From positions 3,531,092-3,595,091 of the forward strand of contig NZ_LT968776.1 of the NCBI RefSeq assembly GCF_900240975.1: a DNA stretch of 64,000 bases. Reading direction: 5' to 3'. Of this stretch, positions 33,593 to 42,057 are shown piece after piece. The notes below the pieces were generated by a model that saw only the letters and a list, made by a program, of their open reading frames with translations, did no database searches and was not told where the DNA came from. Position 1 is the stretch's first letter. Each line of letters opens with the position of its first letter. Source of the stretch: Mycobacterium sp. 4858 (GTDB lineage: Bacteria > Actinomycetota > Actinomycetes > Mycobacteriales > Mycobacteriaceae). Both the position numbers and the translations under genes were made by a program.

Positions 33593-35359
33593 CTACCCGG
33601 TGGAGGTGGCGTCCGAATGGAGCAGTGGCCGCAGCCTGTCGGTCTTCTCCTGCGTCCATCCGGGCGGTGACAGCACCGCCGCCCAGCCGTCGGCCGCGTC
33701 GGCCACGTAGTGGTGGCCGTGCCCCTGGGGTACCTCGACCGCCACCGCCATGTCGGCCGTGACTTGCAGGAACGTCACCACTGGGATCCAGCGCGTCTCG
33801 GGCAGCACGTCGTAGCCCCGCCGCTCCCGCAGCCAGTCGGGCTGGCTGAACAGCAGGTCGGGGGACCACCAGGCGATCGGATCCGAGGCGTGTTGCAGGT
33901 AGACCACCCGGGGGTGGTCCCACGGGGCGTTCGGGCGGCCCAAATCGGTTGGGCGAGCCACGAACCGGACGTTCTTGCCGTCGTTGTACACCGGCAGCCA
34001 TTCCGGGGACCCGGCATCGCGCGTGGACGTCAGGTCGGTCCAGATGGTGTTCTGGAAGGTCGGTCCGCTGAACAGGGCGCCGTCGGTTCGGGCGAGGACG
34101 TTGTTGAGGCTCATGAACGGCGCCTCACCGCCGAACGATCCCAGGCTTTCGCCGAACACGACGAGCTTGGGGCGTTGCGCCTCGGGCATCTGGCGGATCA
34201 GGCGGTCGACGGCCTCGAACAGCGCCTGCCCGGCGTGGCGGGCGTTCTCCTTGTCCACCAGGAAGGACAGCCAGCTCGGCAGGAACGAGTACTGCATGCT
34301 GACGATCGCGGAGTTGCCGTTGTACATGTACTCGAGCGCGTCGGCCTCCGCCTCGTTGATCCAGCCGGTGCCGGTGGTTGTCGCGACGGCGACGACGGCG
34401 CGCTGCAGTCCGCCGGTGCGCTGCAGCTCCCGCGCGGCGAGTTCGGCGGTCGCCGTGATCCCGTCCGCCGAGTTCAGCCCGGCGTAGGCCCGGATCGGTT
34501 CGGTCGCGGGTGTGCCGTTGAAGGCGGAGAGTTGGGCGACCGTGGGCCCGGCTTCCACGAAGATGCGACCTTGGTGGCCAAGGGATTCCCACGACGCCAG
34601 CGACTCGGGGCCGCCGGAGCGCAGTGGGGTCTTCGGCGGCGCGGTGTCGGGATTCATCTCGTTGTTCGCCGAGGCGAAGGTGTTGTTCATGGTGCGCATG
34701 GCGGACTTGAGCACGACACCGTTGAGCAAGGTGATGGTGAGGACCACCAGCAGCGCCACCACGATGGTCGCCGACAGCCGGAACGGCGCGATCCGGTCGA
34801 CCTGCCCGACCAGGAACCGGACCAGCCACCGGATGAACTGGCCGATTTCGACCAGGGTGAACAGCACCACCAGCGACAGGCCCGCGGCCACCGGGTAGTC
34901 GTACCACTGCAGGTGGGCGACGCCCATCAGGTCGCGCACGTTGTCCTGCCACACGTGGAACCAGACGGCCATCAGCACCATGCCCAGCGCACCGATCGGG
35001 ATCAGCACCTTCCACGCCCAGCGCGGCGGCGGGGGGCTGTGATCCATGGCGCCCATGTAGCGCACCAGCCATACGGCGAAGACGCCCAGCCCGTAGCCGA
35101 TGGCGCCGGAGATCCCGCTGACCAGCCCCTGAAACAGCGCACCGCGCGGCAGCAGCGACGGCGTCAGAGAGAACCAGATGAAGACGAGACCGACCGTGGT
35201 GCCGGTGAATGTGTAGTGGCGGACCCACCAAGGCTTTTCGGTCCACCGGGGGCCGCTAGCCGCCGGGCGGGCTTCGGGTGTGGCTTCCGGAGGTGCGCCC
35301 GGTTCGGCCTCCTCGGTGACGGCCGTCGGATTGTTCGTCGCGGGGCCCGGCTCGCTCAT
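33593..35359 (-). CDS. Membrane-anchored alpha/beta hydrolase (Rv1069c-like)
   Basis: Protein of 588 aa (587 recalled for Rv1069c). An acidic, Pro-rich N-terminus is followed by about five membrane helices between residues 45 and 250, such as VFIWFSLTPSLLPRG and ATIVVALLVVLTITLL. A large extracytoplasmic or cytoplasmic hydrolase domain follows. The nucleophile elbow is KLVVFGESLGSFGGE near residue 403 (GESLGS), and the acid and His appear toward the C-terminus. It probably acts on lipid or ester substrates at the membrane. The M. tuberculosis PE_PGRS genes that lie nearby in that species are absent here. Confidence 0.82.
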   Translation of the reverse strand: MSEPGPATNNPTAVTEEAEPGAPPEATPEARPAASGPRWTEKPWWVRHYTFTGTTVGLVFIWFSLTPSLLPRGALFQGLVSGISGAIGYGLGVFAVWLVRYMGAMDHSPPPPRWAWKVLIPIGALGMVLMAVWFHVWQDNVRDLMGVAHLQWYDYPVAAGLSLVVLFTLVEIGQFIRWLVRFLVGQVDRIAPFRLSATIVVALLVVLTITLLNGVVLKSAMRTMNNTFASANNEMNPDTAPPKTPLRSGGPESLASWESLGHQGRIFVEAGPTVAQLSAFNGTPATEPIRAYAGLNSADGITATAELAARELQRTGGLQRAVVAVATTTGTGWINEAEADALEYMYNGNSAIVSMQYSFLPSWLSFLVDKENARHAGQALFEAVDRLIRQMPEAQRPKLVVFGESLGSFGGEAPFMSLNNVLARTDGALFSGPTFQNTIWTDLTSTRDAGSPEWLPVYNDGKNVRFVARPTDLGRPNAPWDHPRVVYLQHASDPIAWWSPDLLFSQPDWLRERRGYDVLPETRWIPVVTFLQVTADMAVAVEVPQGHGHHYVADAADGWAAVLSPPGWTQEKTDRLRPLLHSDATSTG

Positions 35360-35366
35360 CGCAGGC

Positions 35367-36158
35367 TTACCGGTGGGTGAAGTTCGGAGTGCGCTTCTCG
35401 ACGAAGGCTGCCATGCCTTCCGTCTGGTCCTCGGTCGCGAAGGTCGAGTGGAACAGCCGGCGTTCGTAGAGAAGTCCTTCGGACAGTGTCGATTCGAACG
35501 CGCGGTTGACGGCCTCCTTGGCCATCCGGGACGCCGAGCGGGACATCTGTGAAATCGTGGTGGCGACGGCCTTGGCCTCGGCCAGCAGGTCGTCGGCCGG
35601 CACCACGCGCGAAACCAGGCCGCTGCGTTCGGCTTCGGCGGCGTCGATGGTGCGCCCGGTCAGGATGAGATCCATGGCCTTGGCTTTGCCGATGGCGCGG
35701 GTCAGGCGCTGTGAGCCGCCCATGCCGGGCAGGACGCCGAGTTTGATCTCCGGCTGCCCGAACTTCGCTGTGTCGGCGGCGATCAGCACGTCGCACATCA
35801 TGGCGAGCTCACAGCCGCCTCCGAGCGCGTGCCCGGCCACCGCGGCGATGGTCGGGGTCCGCACGGCGGCCAGCTTGGCCCAGGGGGCGAAGAAATCGGC
35901 GTCGAACGCGTCGGCGAATGTCAGCGCGGCCATCTCCTTGATGTCGGCGCCGGCGGCGAACGCCTTGGCCGACCCGGTGATGATGATCGCGCCGATGCCG
36001 GGATCGTTGTCGAAATCCATTGCTGCGCTGGTCACTTCGTTCATCACCTGGGTGTTCAGCGCGTTCAGCGCCTTGGGCCGGTTCAGGGTGATGGTGCCCA
36101 CCCGGCCGTCGCGCTCGACCAGGATGGTCTCGTAGTTCCCGGGGGAGGTGTCAGTCAT
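35367..36158 (-). CDS. echA8: Enoyl-CoA hydratase EchA8
   Basis: Protein of 263 aa, crotonase family, adding water to 2-enoyl-CoA in beta-oxidation. It is nearly canonical: ITLNRPKALNALNTQVM, the oxyanion-hole GSAKAFAAGADIKEM, the second oxyanion and catalytic-Glu region VAGHALGGGCELAMMCD, and IKLGVLPGMGGSQRLTRAIG with the second catalytic Glu/Gly area. I chose ATG 36158 because it lies 14 bp after the echA9 stop and gives the family length. It is the second gene of echA9-echA8. Confidence 0.93.
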   Translation of the reverse strand: MTDTSPGNYETILVERDGRVGTITLNRPKALNALNTQVMNEVTSAAMDFDNDPGIGAIIITGSAKAFAAGADIKEMAALTFADAFDADFFAPWAKLAAVRTPTIAAVAGHALGGGCELAMMCDVLIAADTAKFGQPEIKLGVLPGMGGSQRLTRAIGKAKAMDLILTGRTIDAAEAERSGLVSRVVPADDLLAEAKAVATTISQMSRSASRMAKEAVNRAFESTLSEGLLYERRLFHSTFATEDQTEGMAAFVEKRTPNFTHR

Positions 36159-36172
36159 CGCAAATCGCCTTT

Positions 36173-37210
36173 CTAGAAACTCAAGTCGTCGTCGACGGGT
36201 TTGAAGTACGCCTCGACATCGGCCCGGGTCACCTGGGCCAGCGAGGACGGCGACCACTTCGGGTTGCGGTCTTTGTCGATCAGCTGCGCCCGGATGCCCT
36301 CCACCAGATCGTGTGATCGCAGCGACGCCGACGAGACCCGATAGTCCTGAACCAGAACGTCTTTGACCGTCTGCAGGTCGGCGGCGCGGCGGACGGCCTC
36401 CAGGGTCACCGACAACGAGATCGGCGAGCGGGTGCCGATCAGGTCGGCGGCGTCGTCAGCCGGTCCGGCGTCATGGCCGCGCAGGCTGGCGACGATGTCT
36501 TCGACCGTGTCAGCGGCGTAGCATTCGTCGATCCAATCGCGTTGTGCGGCAAGGCTGCTCGGCGGAGGCTCGACGGCATGCTCGGCAAGCGCGCCCTGCA
36601 CGCCGTCGGCGATGATCGCCCGGGTGAACGCCCCGAGGTCGTCGTGCGGCACGTAGTGGTCGGCGAATCCCATGGCGATGGCGTCGGCTCCGGAAAACGG
36701 AGCTCCGGTCAGCGCGGCATGCAGGCCCAGCCCGCCGGGCGCCCGGGCCAGCAGGAACATCCCGCCGACATCGGGAACGAATCCGATGCCGACCTCCGGC
36801 ATCGCGATCTTGGAGGTGTCGGTCACGACGCGGGTGTTCGCGTGCGCGCTGACCCCTACGCCGCCGCCCATCACGATGCCATCCATCAGCGCCACGTAAG
36901 GCTTGGCGAAATCGGCGATCTGGGCGTTGAGCAGGTATTCGTCCCGCCAGAACCGCCGCGCCTCGACCCCGTCCTTGCGGGCACTGTGATAGATGGAGAC
37001 GACGTCGCCACCTGCGCACAGCCCGCGCTCGCCGGCACCGGAGAGCACCACCGCGCCCACCGCGTCGTTCTTCGCCCAGTCGGCGAGCACGGCGCTCAGC
37101 GCGTCCACCATCGGTTGGTTGAGCGAGTTGATCGCCTTGGGGCGGTTGAGCGTGATCAGACCGACGTTGCCGTCGATGTGGGTCAGAACCTCATCGGATC
37201 CGTCGGTCAC
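36173..37210 (-). CDS. echA9: 3-hydroxyisobutyryl-CoA hydrolase / enoyl-CoA hydratase family, EchA9
   Basis: Protein of 345 aa, exactly the length I recall for Rv1071c when the GTG at 37210 is used; ATG 37225 would add five residues. It has the crotonase pattern ITLNRPKAINSLNQPM, GAGERGLCAGGDVVSIYH and LMDGIVMGGGVGVSAHANTR. The long C-terminal part (EAYFKPVDDDLSF) places it in the ECH_2 group, which includes 3-hydroxyisobutyryl-CoA hydrolases of valine breakdown. Annotation as a simple hydratase may therefore be wrong. It is first gene of the pair with echA8. Confidence 0.9.
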   Translation of the reverse strand: MTDGSDEVLTHIDGNVGLITLNRPKAINSLNQPMVDALSAVLADWAKNDAVGAVVLSGAGERGLCAGGDVVSIYHSARKDGVEARRFWRDEYLLNAQIADFAKPYVALMDGIVMGGGVGVSAHANTRVVTDTSKIAMPEVGIGFVPDVGGMFLLARAPGGLGLHAALTGAPFSGADAIAMGFADHYVPHDDLGAFTRAIIADGVQGALAEHAVEPPPSSLAAQRDWIDECYAADTVEDIVASLRGHDAGPADDAADLIGTRSPISLSVTLEAVRRAADLQTVKDVLVQDYRVSSASLRSHDLVEGIRAQLIDKDRNPKWSPSSLAQVTRADVEAYFKPVDDDLSF

Positions 37211-37414
37211 GCCCTGGCCTCCCATCGCCGGTCCACCCTCGACGAAAAATCTAGATCGTGACGACCGGCGCGATCCCCGCGGGTAAGGGTTATCTTTAAC
37301 GCGACCACGGCAGCAAATGCCCCGAGGCCTGGCCAGGTCGACTGGGAACCCGGAGCGGGCGCTGCGCGTTGAGAGTGTGTTCGCACAGCTCGAGCCAATA
37401 GAGAGGATCCGACG

Positions 37415-38266
37415 GTGCGGGAGACAAGCAACCCGGTATTTCGTTCGCTGCCCAAGCAGCGAGGCGGATACGCGCAATTCGGTACGGGTGCGGCCCCAAT
37501 GCAGGGCTATGGAGCCGACCCCTACGCGGCCCCCTACCAAGCTCCCTACCAGGAGGCCAGGGCTTCGCGTCCGCTGACCATCGACGACGTCGTCACCAAG
37601 ACCGGCATCACGCTGGCGGTGCTGGCGGTGTCCGCCGTGGTCTCCTACTTCCTGGTGGCGTCCAACCTCGCGCTGGCGATGCCGCTGACCATGGTCGGCG
37701 CGCTCGGCGGCCTCGGGCTGGTGCTGGTCGCGACCTTCGGCCGCAAACAGGACAGCCCGGCGATCGTGCTCAGCTACGCCGTCCTCGAAGGCCTCTTCCT
37801 GGGCGCCATCTCGTTCGTCTTCGCGAACTTCTCGGTCTCGCACGCCAACGCGGGCGCGCTGATCGGGGAGGCCGTGCTGGGCACCTTCGGGGTGTTCTTC
37901 GGCATGCTCGTCGTCTACAAGACGGGCGCGATCCGGGTGACACCCAAGTTCACCCGGATGCTGGTCGCCGCGATGTTCGGCGTCCTGGCCTTGATGCTCG
38001 GCAACTTCGTGCTCGCGATGTTCCACGTCAACGGCGGTACGGGCCTGGGCCTGCGCAGCGGCGGAACGGTGGCGATCATCTTCTCGCTGGTGTGCATCGC
38101 GATCGCGGCGTTCAGCTTCCTGATCGACTTCGACGCGGCCGACCAGATGGTGCGTGCCGGTGCGCCGGAGAAGGCGGCCTGGGGCATCGCCCTCGGCCTG
38201 ACCGTGACCCTGGTCTGGCTGTACATCGAGATCCTGCGTCTGCTGAGTTATCTGCAGAACGACTAG
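37415..38266 (+). CDS. Bax inhibitor-1/YccA family membrane protein (Rv1072-like)
   Basis: Protein of 283 aa, GTG start. A Tyr/Pro/Gln-rich cytoplasmic N-terminus (about 1-50) is followed by seven membrane helices, for example ITLAVLAVSAVVSYFLVA, SYAVLEGLFLGAISFVF, MLVAAMFGVLALMLGNF and IALGLTVTLVWLYIEILRLL. The conserved FDAADQMVRAGAPEKAAW loop is present. The family includes pH-dependent Ca2+ leak channels in bacteria; no function is established in mycobacteria. It is divergent from echA9, and a perfect palindromic terminator follows. Confidence 0.87.
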   Translation: MRETSNPVFRSLPKQRGGYAQFGTGAAPMQGYGADPYAAPYQAPYQEARASRPLTIDDVVTKTGITLAVLAVSAVVSYFLVASNLALAMPLTMVGALGGLGLVLVATFGRKQDSPAIVLSYAVLEGLFLGAISFVFANFSVSHANAGALIGEAVLGTFGVFFGMLVVYKTGAIRVTPKFTRMLVAAMFGVLALMLGNFVLAMFHVNGGTGLGLRSGGTVAIIFSLVCIAIAAFSFLIDFDAADQMVRAGAPEKAAWGIALGLTVTLVWLYIEILRLLSYLQND

Positions 38267-38279
38267 TTCTGTTCAACGA

Positions 38280-38313
38280 AAAGACCGGCACGCCGATCGG
38301 CGTGCCGGTCTTT
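38280..38313. terminator. Perfect 34-bp palindromic terminator
   Basis: A fully symmetrical 34-bp palindrome centred on GATC, with arms of 17 bp beginning AAAGACCGGCACGCCG and ending in TTTT. It lies 13 bp after the Rv1072-like stop and 94 bp before the converging fadA3 stop. It has the A-tract/T-tract form of a bidirectional intrinsic terminator. Confidence 0.88.
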
Positions 38314-38407
38314 TCGTGTGCGCTGGCGTCGAGTGTGCGCTGCGGGCGGACCCGCTCGGCGTGTCGCCGCCATGGGCGCACGCTCGACAGCTAGCTCCGG
38401 CGAGGCG

Positions 38408-39625
38408 TCAGCTGAGCCGCTCGATGATCATCGCCATGCCCTGCCCGCCGCCGACGCACATGGTCTCCAGGCCGAACGTCTTGTCGTGGGTCTGCAGGTT
38501 GTTGATCAGCGTGGTGGCGATGCGCGCGCCGGTCATGCCGAACGGGTGGCCCAGCGCGATCGCCCCGCCGGACACGTTCAGCTTGTCCTCGTCCATGCCC
38601 AGCTCGCGCGCCGAGCCCAGCACCTGAACCGCGAAGGCCTCGTTGATCTCGTACAGGTCGATGTCGTTGATCGACATCCCCGCCCGGGCGAGCGCCTTCT
38701 TGCAGGCCTCGATCGGGCCCAGGCCCATGATCTCCGGTGACAGACCGCTGACCCCGGTCGAAACGATGCGCGCCAGCGGGGTCAGGCCCAGTTCCTTGGC
38801 CTTGGTGTCGCTGGTGATCACCAGCGCGGCGGCACCGTCGTTCAGGGGGCAGGCGTTGCCGGCGGTCACGGTGCCGTTGGGCCGGAAGACCGGCTTGAGT
38901 TCGGAGACCTTCTCGTAGGTGGTTCCGGCGCGCGGGCCGTCATCGGTACTGACGGTGCTGCCGTCGGGCAGGGTCACCGCGGAGATCTCGCGCTCGAAGA
39001 ACCCGCTCTTGATCGCCTCCTCGGCGCGGTTCTGGCTGCGCACGCCCCAGTGATCCTGGTCTTCGCGGCTGATGCCCGTCATGATGGCGACGTTCTCCGC
39101 GGTCTGGCCCATCGCGATGTAGACGTCGGGCAGGTTGCCGTCGGCGCGGGGGTCGTGCCACTCGTCGGCGCCGGCCGCCGCGGCCTGCGAACGCTCCTGC
39201 GCCTCGTCGAACAGCGGGTTCTTGGTGTCGGGCCACGAGTCGGAATTGCCCTTGCCGAAGCGGGAGACGGTCTCGACGCCCGCGGAGATGAAAGCGTCGC
39301 CCTCGCCGGCCTTGATCGCGTGGAAGGCCATCCGGGTGGTCTGCAGCGACGACGAGCAATACCGGTTGACGGTGGTGCCGGGCAGGAAGTCGTAGCCGAG
39401 CTCGACGGCGACGACGCGGGCCATGTTGAAGCCGGATTCGCCGCCCGGCAGGCCGCAGCCCAGGATGAGGTCGTCGATCTGATGAGGGTTGAGCGCGGGC
39501 ACCTTGTCCAGCGCGGCCCGCACCATCTGGGCGGCCAGGTCGTCGGGCCGCATGGAGACCAGCGACCCCTTCATCGCGCGGCCGATCGGCGAGCGGGCGG
39601 TTGAGACAATGACGGCTTCAGGCAT
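38408..39625 (-). CDS. fadA3: Acetyl-CoA acyltransferase (thiolase) FadA3
   Basis: Protein of 405 aa, the length recalled for Rv1074c with ATG 39625. It catalyses thiolytic cleavage of 3-ketoacyl-CoA in beta-oxidation. The nucleophilic Cys is in TTVNRYCSSSLQTTRM (about residue 92). NEAFAVQVLG and the HPFGMTGARI stretch supply catalytic His residues, and the second Cys is in ETMCVGGGQGMAMI. It is transcribed toward the terminator shared with Rv1072, and the adjacent ech genes suggest joint use in fatty-acid breakdown. Confidence 0.93.
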   Translation of the reverse strand: MPEAVIVSTARSPIGRAMKGSLVSMRPDDLAAQMVRAALDKVPALNPHQIDDLILGCGLPGGESGFNMARVVAVELGYDFLPGTTVNRYCSSSLQTTRMAFHAIKAGEGDAFISAGVETVSRFGKGNSDSWPDTKNPLFDEAQERSQAAAAGADEWHDPRADGNLPDVYIAMGQTAENVAIMTGISREDQDHWGVRSQNRAEEAIKSGFFEREISAVTLPDGSTVSTDDGPRAGTTYEKVSELKPVFRPNGTVTAGNACPLNDGAAALVITSDTKAKELGLTPLARIVSTGVSGLSPEIMGLGPIEACKKALARAGMSINDIDLYEINEAFAVQVLGSARELGMDEDKLNVSGGAIALGHPFGMTGARIATTLINNLQTHDKTFGLETMCVGGGQGMAMIIERLS

Positions 39626-39714
39626 GACGGTTCCCTTCAAATCCCTTCCGGATTCCGACGAGCTCGCTATCTGAAAAACGGGTGGTGGCTCCACGCCGAC
39701 GGGCTAGCTCGAAT

Positions 39715-40683
39715 CTAGTCGGTGCCCACCAGGGGGTACGACGACGGGGCGGGTCCCGGCACGGGGCGCCGCCAGAGCCGCGACATCACGCTGGTTCGGG
39801 TGTGGCGCTGGCCGAGGACCGGCTCGGTCGTCGATGCCGCCAGGTCCATCGGCGGGATGTCGACCTTCTCGCCCAGCGCCTCGCACAGCGCGCGCAGCAG
39901 CGCGTCGGCCGCGATCGCGTATGCCGGGGCGGACGGGTGGAAGCCGTCCGGGGAGAACATCACGTGGGGCGTGGACCGGAACTGCGGGGTCATCAGCTGG
40001 CCCAGCGGTACCGGCATGCCGCCGGCGGACCGCACCGCCGCGGCTTGGGCACGCGCAAGTTGGGAACAACGCTCGTGCGCGAGCGAACGCAGCGGCTGGG
40101 GGATGGCGGTGATCACCCCGAGATCCGGACAGGTGCCGGCGATCACCACGGCGCCGCGGGCGCGCAGTTTGCGAACGCTCAACCCGAGCCGCTGGGCCGA
40201 CTGGCTGACGCCGTTGAGGGCGGTCACGTCGTTGGCGCCGACCATGATGACCGCCGCGTCGGGCGGCGCCCCCGCCACGAACATCGCATCCACTTGGCCG
40301 CAAACGCCTTTCGACGTGGCGCCGACGATGGCCTTGGTGCTCAGCCGGATCCGCTTGCCGGTCTGCTCGGCGAGGCCCCGCGCGATGCGCACCCCCGGCA
40401 CTTCCTCGGCGCTGATGCACCCGTAGCCGGCGGCCGTCGAGTCGCCGAAGATCATCAGGCTCAGGTCGAAGGGCACGCCGCGGTGCCACCGCTGCACCGG
40501 CCCGCCGCCACGGGTGTACACGCCGTCGGCGCGCGGGGGGATGTCCCACGCCTTGGGAATGACGGTGCGCGCGTGCGTCGCCTGGCCGACGAGCAGGTTT
40601 CGCGCCCCCAGGTAGGCAGTTCCCGTCGAGGCGAGTGCACCCGCTGTGGCCAGAGCGATCGCCGAACGACGTGGCAGCCGCAT
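39715..40683 (-). CDS. SGNH/GDSL family esterase (Rv1075c-like)
   Basis: Protein of 322 aa. A basic N-terminus and hydrophobic segment (SAIALATAGALASTGTAYLG) suggest export or anchoring. The SGNH blocks are block I LMIFGDSTAAGYG (Ser), block III VIMVGANDVTAL (Asn) and block V FSPDGFHPSAPAYA (Asp and His). It hydrolyses esters, possibly cell-wall lipids. The start could be ATG 40683 or GTG 40689; neither has a strong ribosome-binding site. It lies 89 bp before fadA3 on the same strand. Confidence 0.87.
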   Translation of the reverse strand: MRLPRRSAIALATAGALASTGTAYLGARNLLVGQATHARTVIPKAWDIPPRADGVYTRGGGPVQRWHRGVPFDLSLMIFGDSTAAGYGCISAEEVPGVRIARGLAEQTGKRIRLSTKAIVGATSKGVCGQVDAMFVAGAPPDAAVIMVGANDVTALNGVSQSAQRLGLSVRKLRARGAVVIAGTCPDLGVITAIPQPLRSLAHERCSQLARAQAAAVRSAGGMPVPLGQLMTPQFRSTPHVMFSPDGFHPSAPAYAIAADALLRALCEALGEKVDIPPMDLAASTTEPVLGQRHTRTSVMSRLWRRPVPGPAPSSYPLVGTD

Positions 40684-40920
40684 GGTCACGGAAGCCAGTT
40701 TAGTTCGGCTCGCTTGTTTGCGGGGTCGGCTGACCAACAATCCGGTCACGGCGGGAAACGAATTGGTATCGAATCGGGCTTTTCCGACGTTGTCGTAGAA
40801 AATGCCTGTCACCCTGATCCCCAGGGGTTGGCTGAGCGCCTCGAGCAAACGGCTGAACCAGACGCTTGGCCGCCTCGTCACATGCTGTATCGCACTACAA
40901 AGGCGTAGGAAGTGTTGAGC

Positions 40921-41988
40921 ATGAGCGCACCCGGCAAGGTATCCGGCTGGCCCCAGAATGCCGTACGCCCCCACGACGTGCTGAGGGCCCGCAGGGCCAA
41001 GACCCGCAAGTTCGCGATGAGCGACGGCACGCCGGTCGAGGTCCTCGAATCCGGGCCCAGCGTTGCCGCGCGGGTGGCCAACCTGACGTCGCGGATCACC
41101 GTCCGGCCGGTGCTGTCCGTCGGCAGCCATGTGCCGAACTTCCCCTGGCCCTGGGGCCTCATCGACCTGGCCGCCCGGGCGGTGCTGCCGGTGTCGGCCA
41201 CCGTCCGCGAAACGGTGAAGCTGCCCAACGCCTCGGCGCAGTTGGTGCGCGCACCCGGCGTGCTGCCGGCCGACGGCACCCGCCGGGTGGTCGTCTACTT
41301 CCACGGCGGCGCCTTCTTGACGTGCGGGGCGAACTCCCACGGCCGGCTGGTGGAAGCGCTGTCGAACTTCGCCGACGCACCCGTCCTGGTGGTCAATTAC
41401 CGGCTGCTGCCCAAGCACTCGATCGGGATGGCCCTCGACGATTGCCACGACGGCTACCAATGGCTGCGGCTGCGGGGATACCAGCCGGATCAGATCGTGC
41501 TCGCCGGCGACTCCGCGGGCGGTTACCTGGCGCTCGCGCTCGCGCAACGCCTCCAGGAGGAAGACGAGGAACCCGCCGCCCTCGTGATGATCTCGCCGCT
41601 ATTGCAGCTGGCCAAGGAATACAAGCAGGCGCACCCCAACATCGACACCGACGCGATGTTCTCCGCCCGGGCGTTCGACGCGCTCGCCGAGCTGGTCGCC
41701 AGCGCGGCGCGGAAGCGCACGATCGCCGGCAAACCCGAAGAGGTCTATGAGCCGCTGGAGCACATCAAACCGGGCCTGCCGCGGACCCTGATCCACGTCT
41801 CGGGCTCCGAGGTGCTGCTGCACGACGCGCGGCTGGCGGCGAGCCGGTTGGCGGCGGTCGGCGTGCCGGCCGAGGTGCGGGTGTGGCCCGGCCAGATTCA
41901 CGACTTTCAGCTGGCGGCACCGGTGGTGCCGGAGGCGGCCCGGTCGCTTCGCCAGATCGGCGACTACATCCGAGAGGCCACCGGCTAG
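40921..41988 (+). CDS. lipU: Lipase/esterase LipU (hormone-sensitive lipase family)
   Basis: Protein of 355 aa. The HSL-family oxyanion motif VVVYFHGGAFLTCG (HGGA), the nucleophile elbow VLAGDSAGGYLAL (GDSAG), the acid near VSGSEVLLHDARL and the His in WPGQIHDFQLAAP are all present. It probably hydrolyses short- to medium-chain esters in the cytoplasm. I chose ATG 40921 because TAGGA lies at a good distance; GTG 40912 is too close to it. The protein is longer than my recollection of Rv1076 (297 aa) by an N-terminal extension. Confidence 0.87.
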   Translation: MSAPGKVSGWPQNAVRPHDVLRARRAKTRKFAMSDGTPVEVLESGPSVAARVANLTSRITVRPVLSVGSHVPNFPWPWGLIDLAARAVLPVSATVRETVKLPNASAQLVRAPGVLPADGTRRVVVYFHGGAFLTCGANSHGRLVEALSNFADAPVLVVNYRLLPKHSIGMALDDCHDGYQWLRLRGYQPDQIVLAGDSAGGYLALALAQRLQEEDEEPAALVMISPLLQLAKEYKQAHPNIDTDAMFSARAFDALAELVASAARKRTIAGKPEEVYEPLEHIKPGLPRTLIHVSGSEVLLHDARLAASRLAAVGVPAEVRVWPGQIHDFQLAAPVVPEAARSLRQIGDYIREATG

Positions 41989-42024
41989 CGCAACCGCCGT
42001 GGGCGCCGAGGGGAAGCACGTCGT

Positions 42025-42041
42025 GCACCCCCGAGGGGTGC
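42025..42041. terminator. Short hairpin between lipU and cbs
   Basis: GCACCCC-CGA-GGGGTGC forms a 7-bp G+C stem with a 3-nt loop, ending 16 bp before the cbs ATG. It could weakly end lipU transcription or reduce cbs translation. There is no T-tract. Confidence 0.4.
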
Positions 42042-42057
42042 CTGAGACGATGAACGC

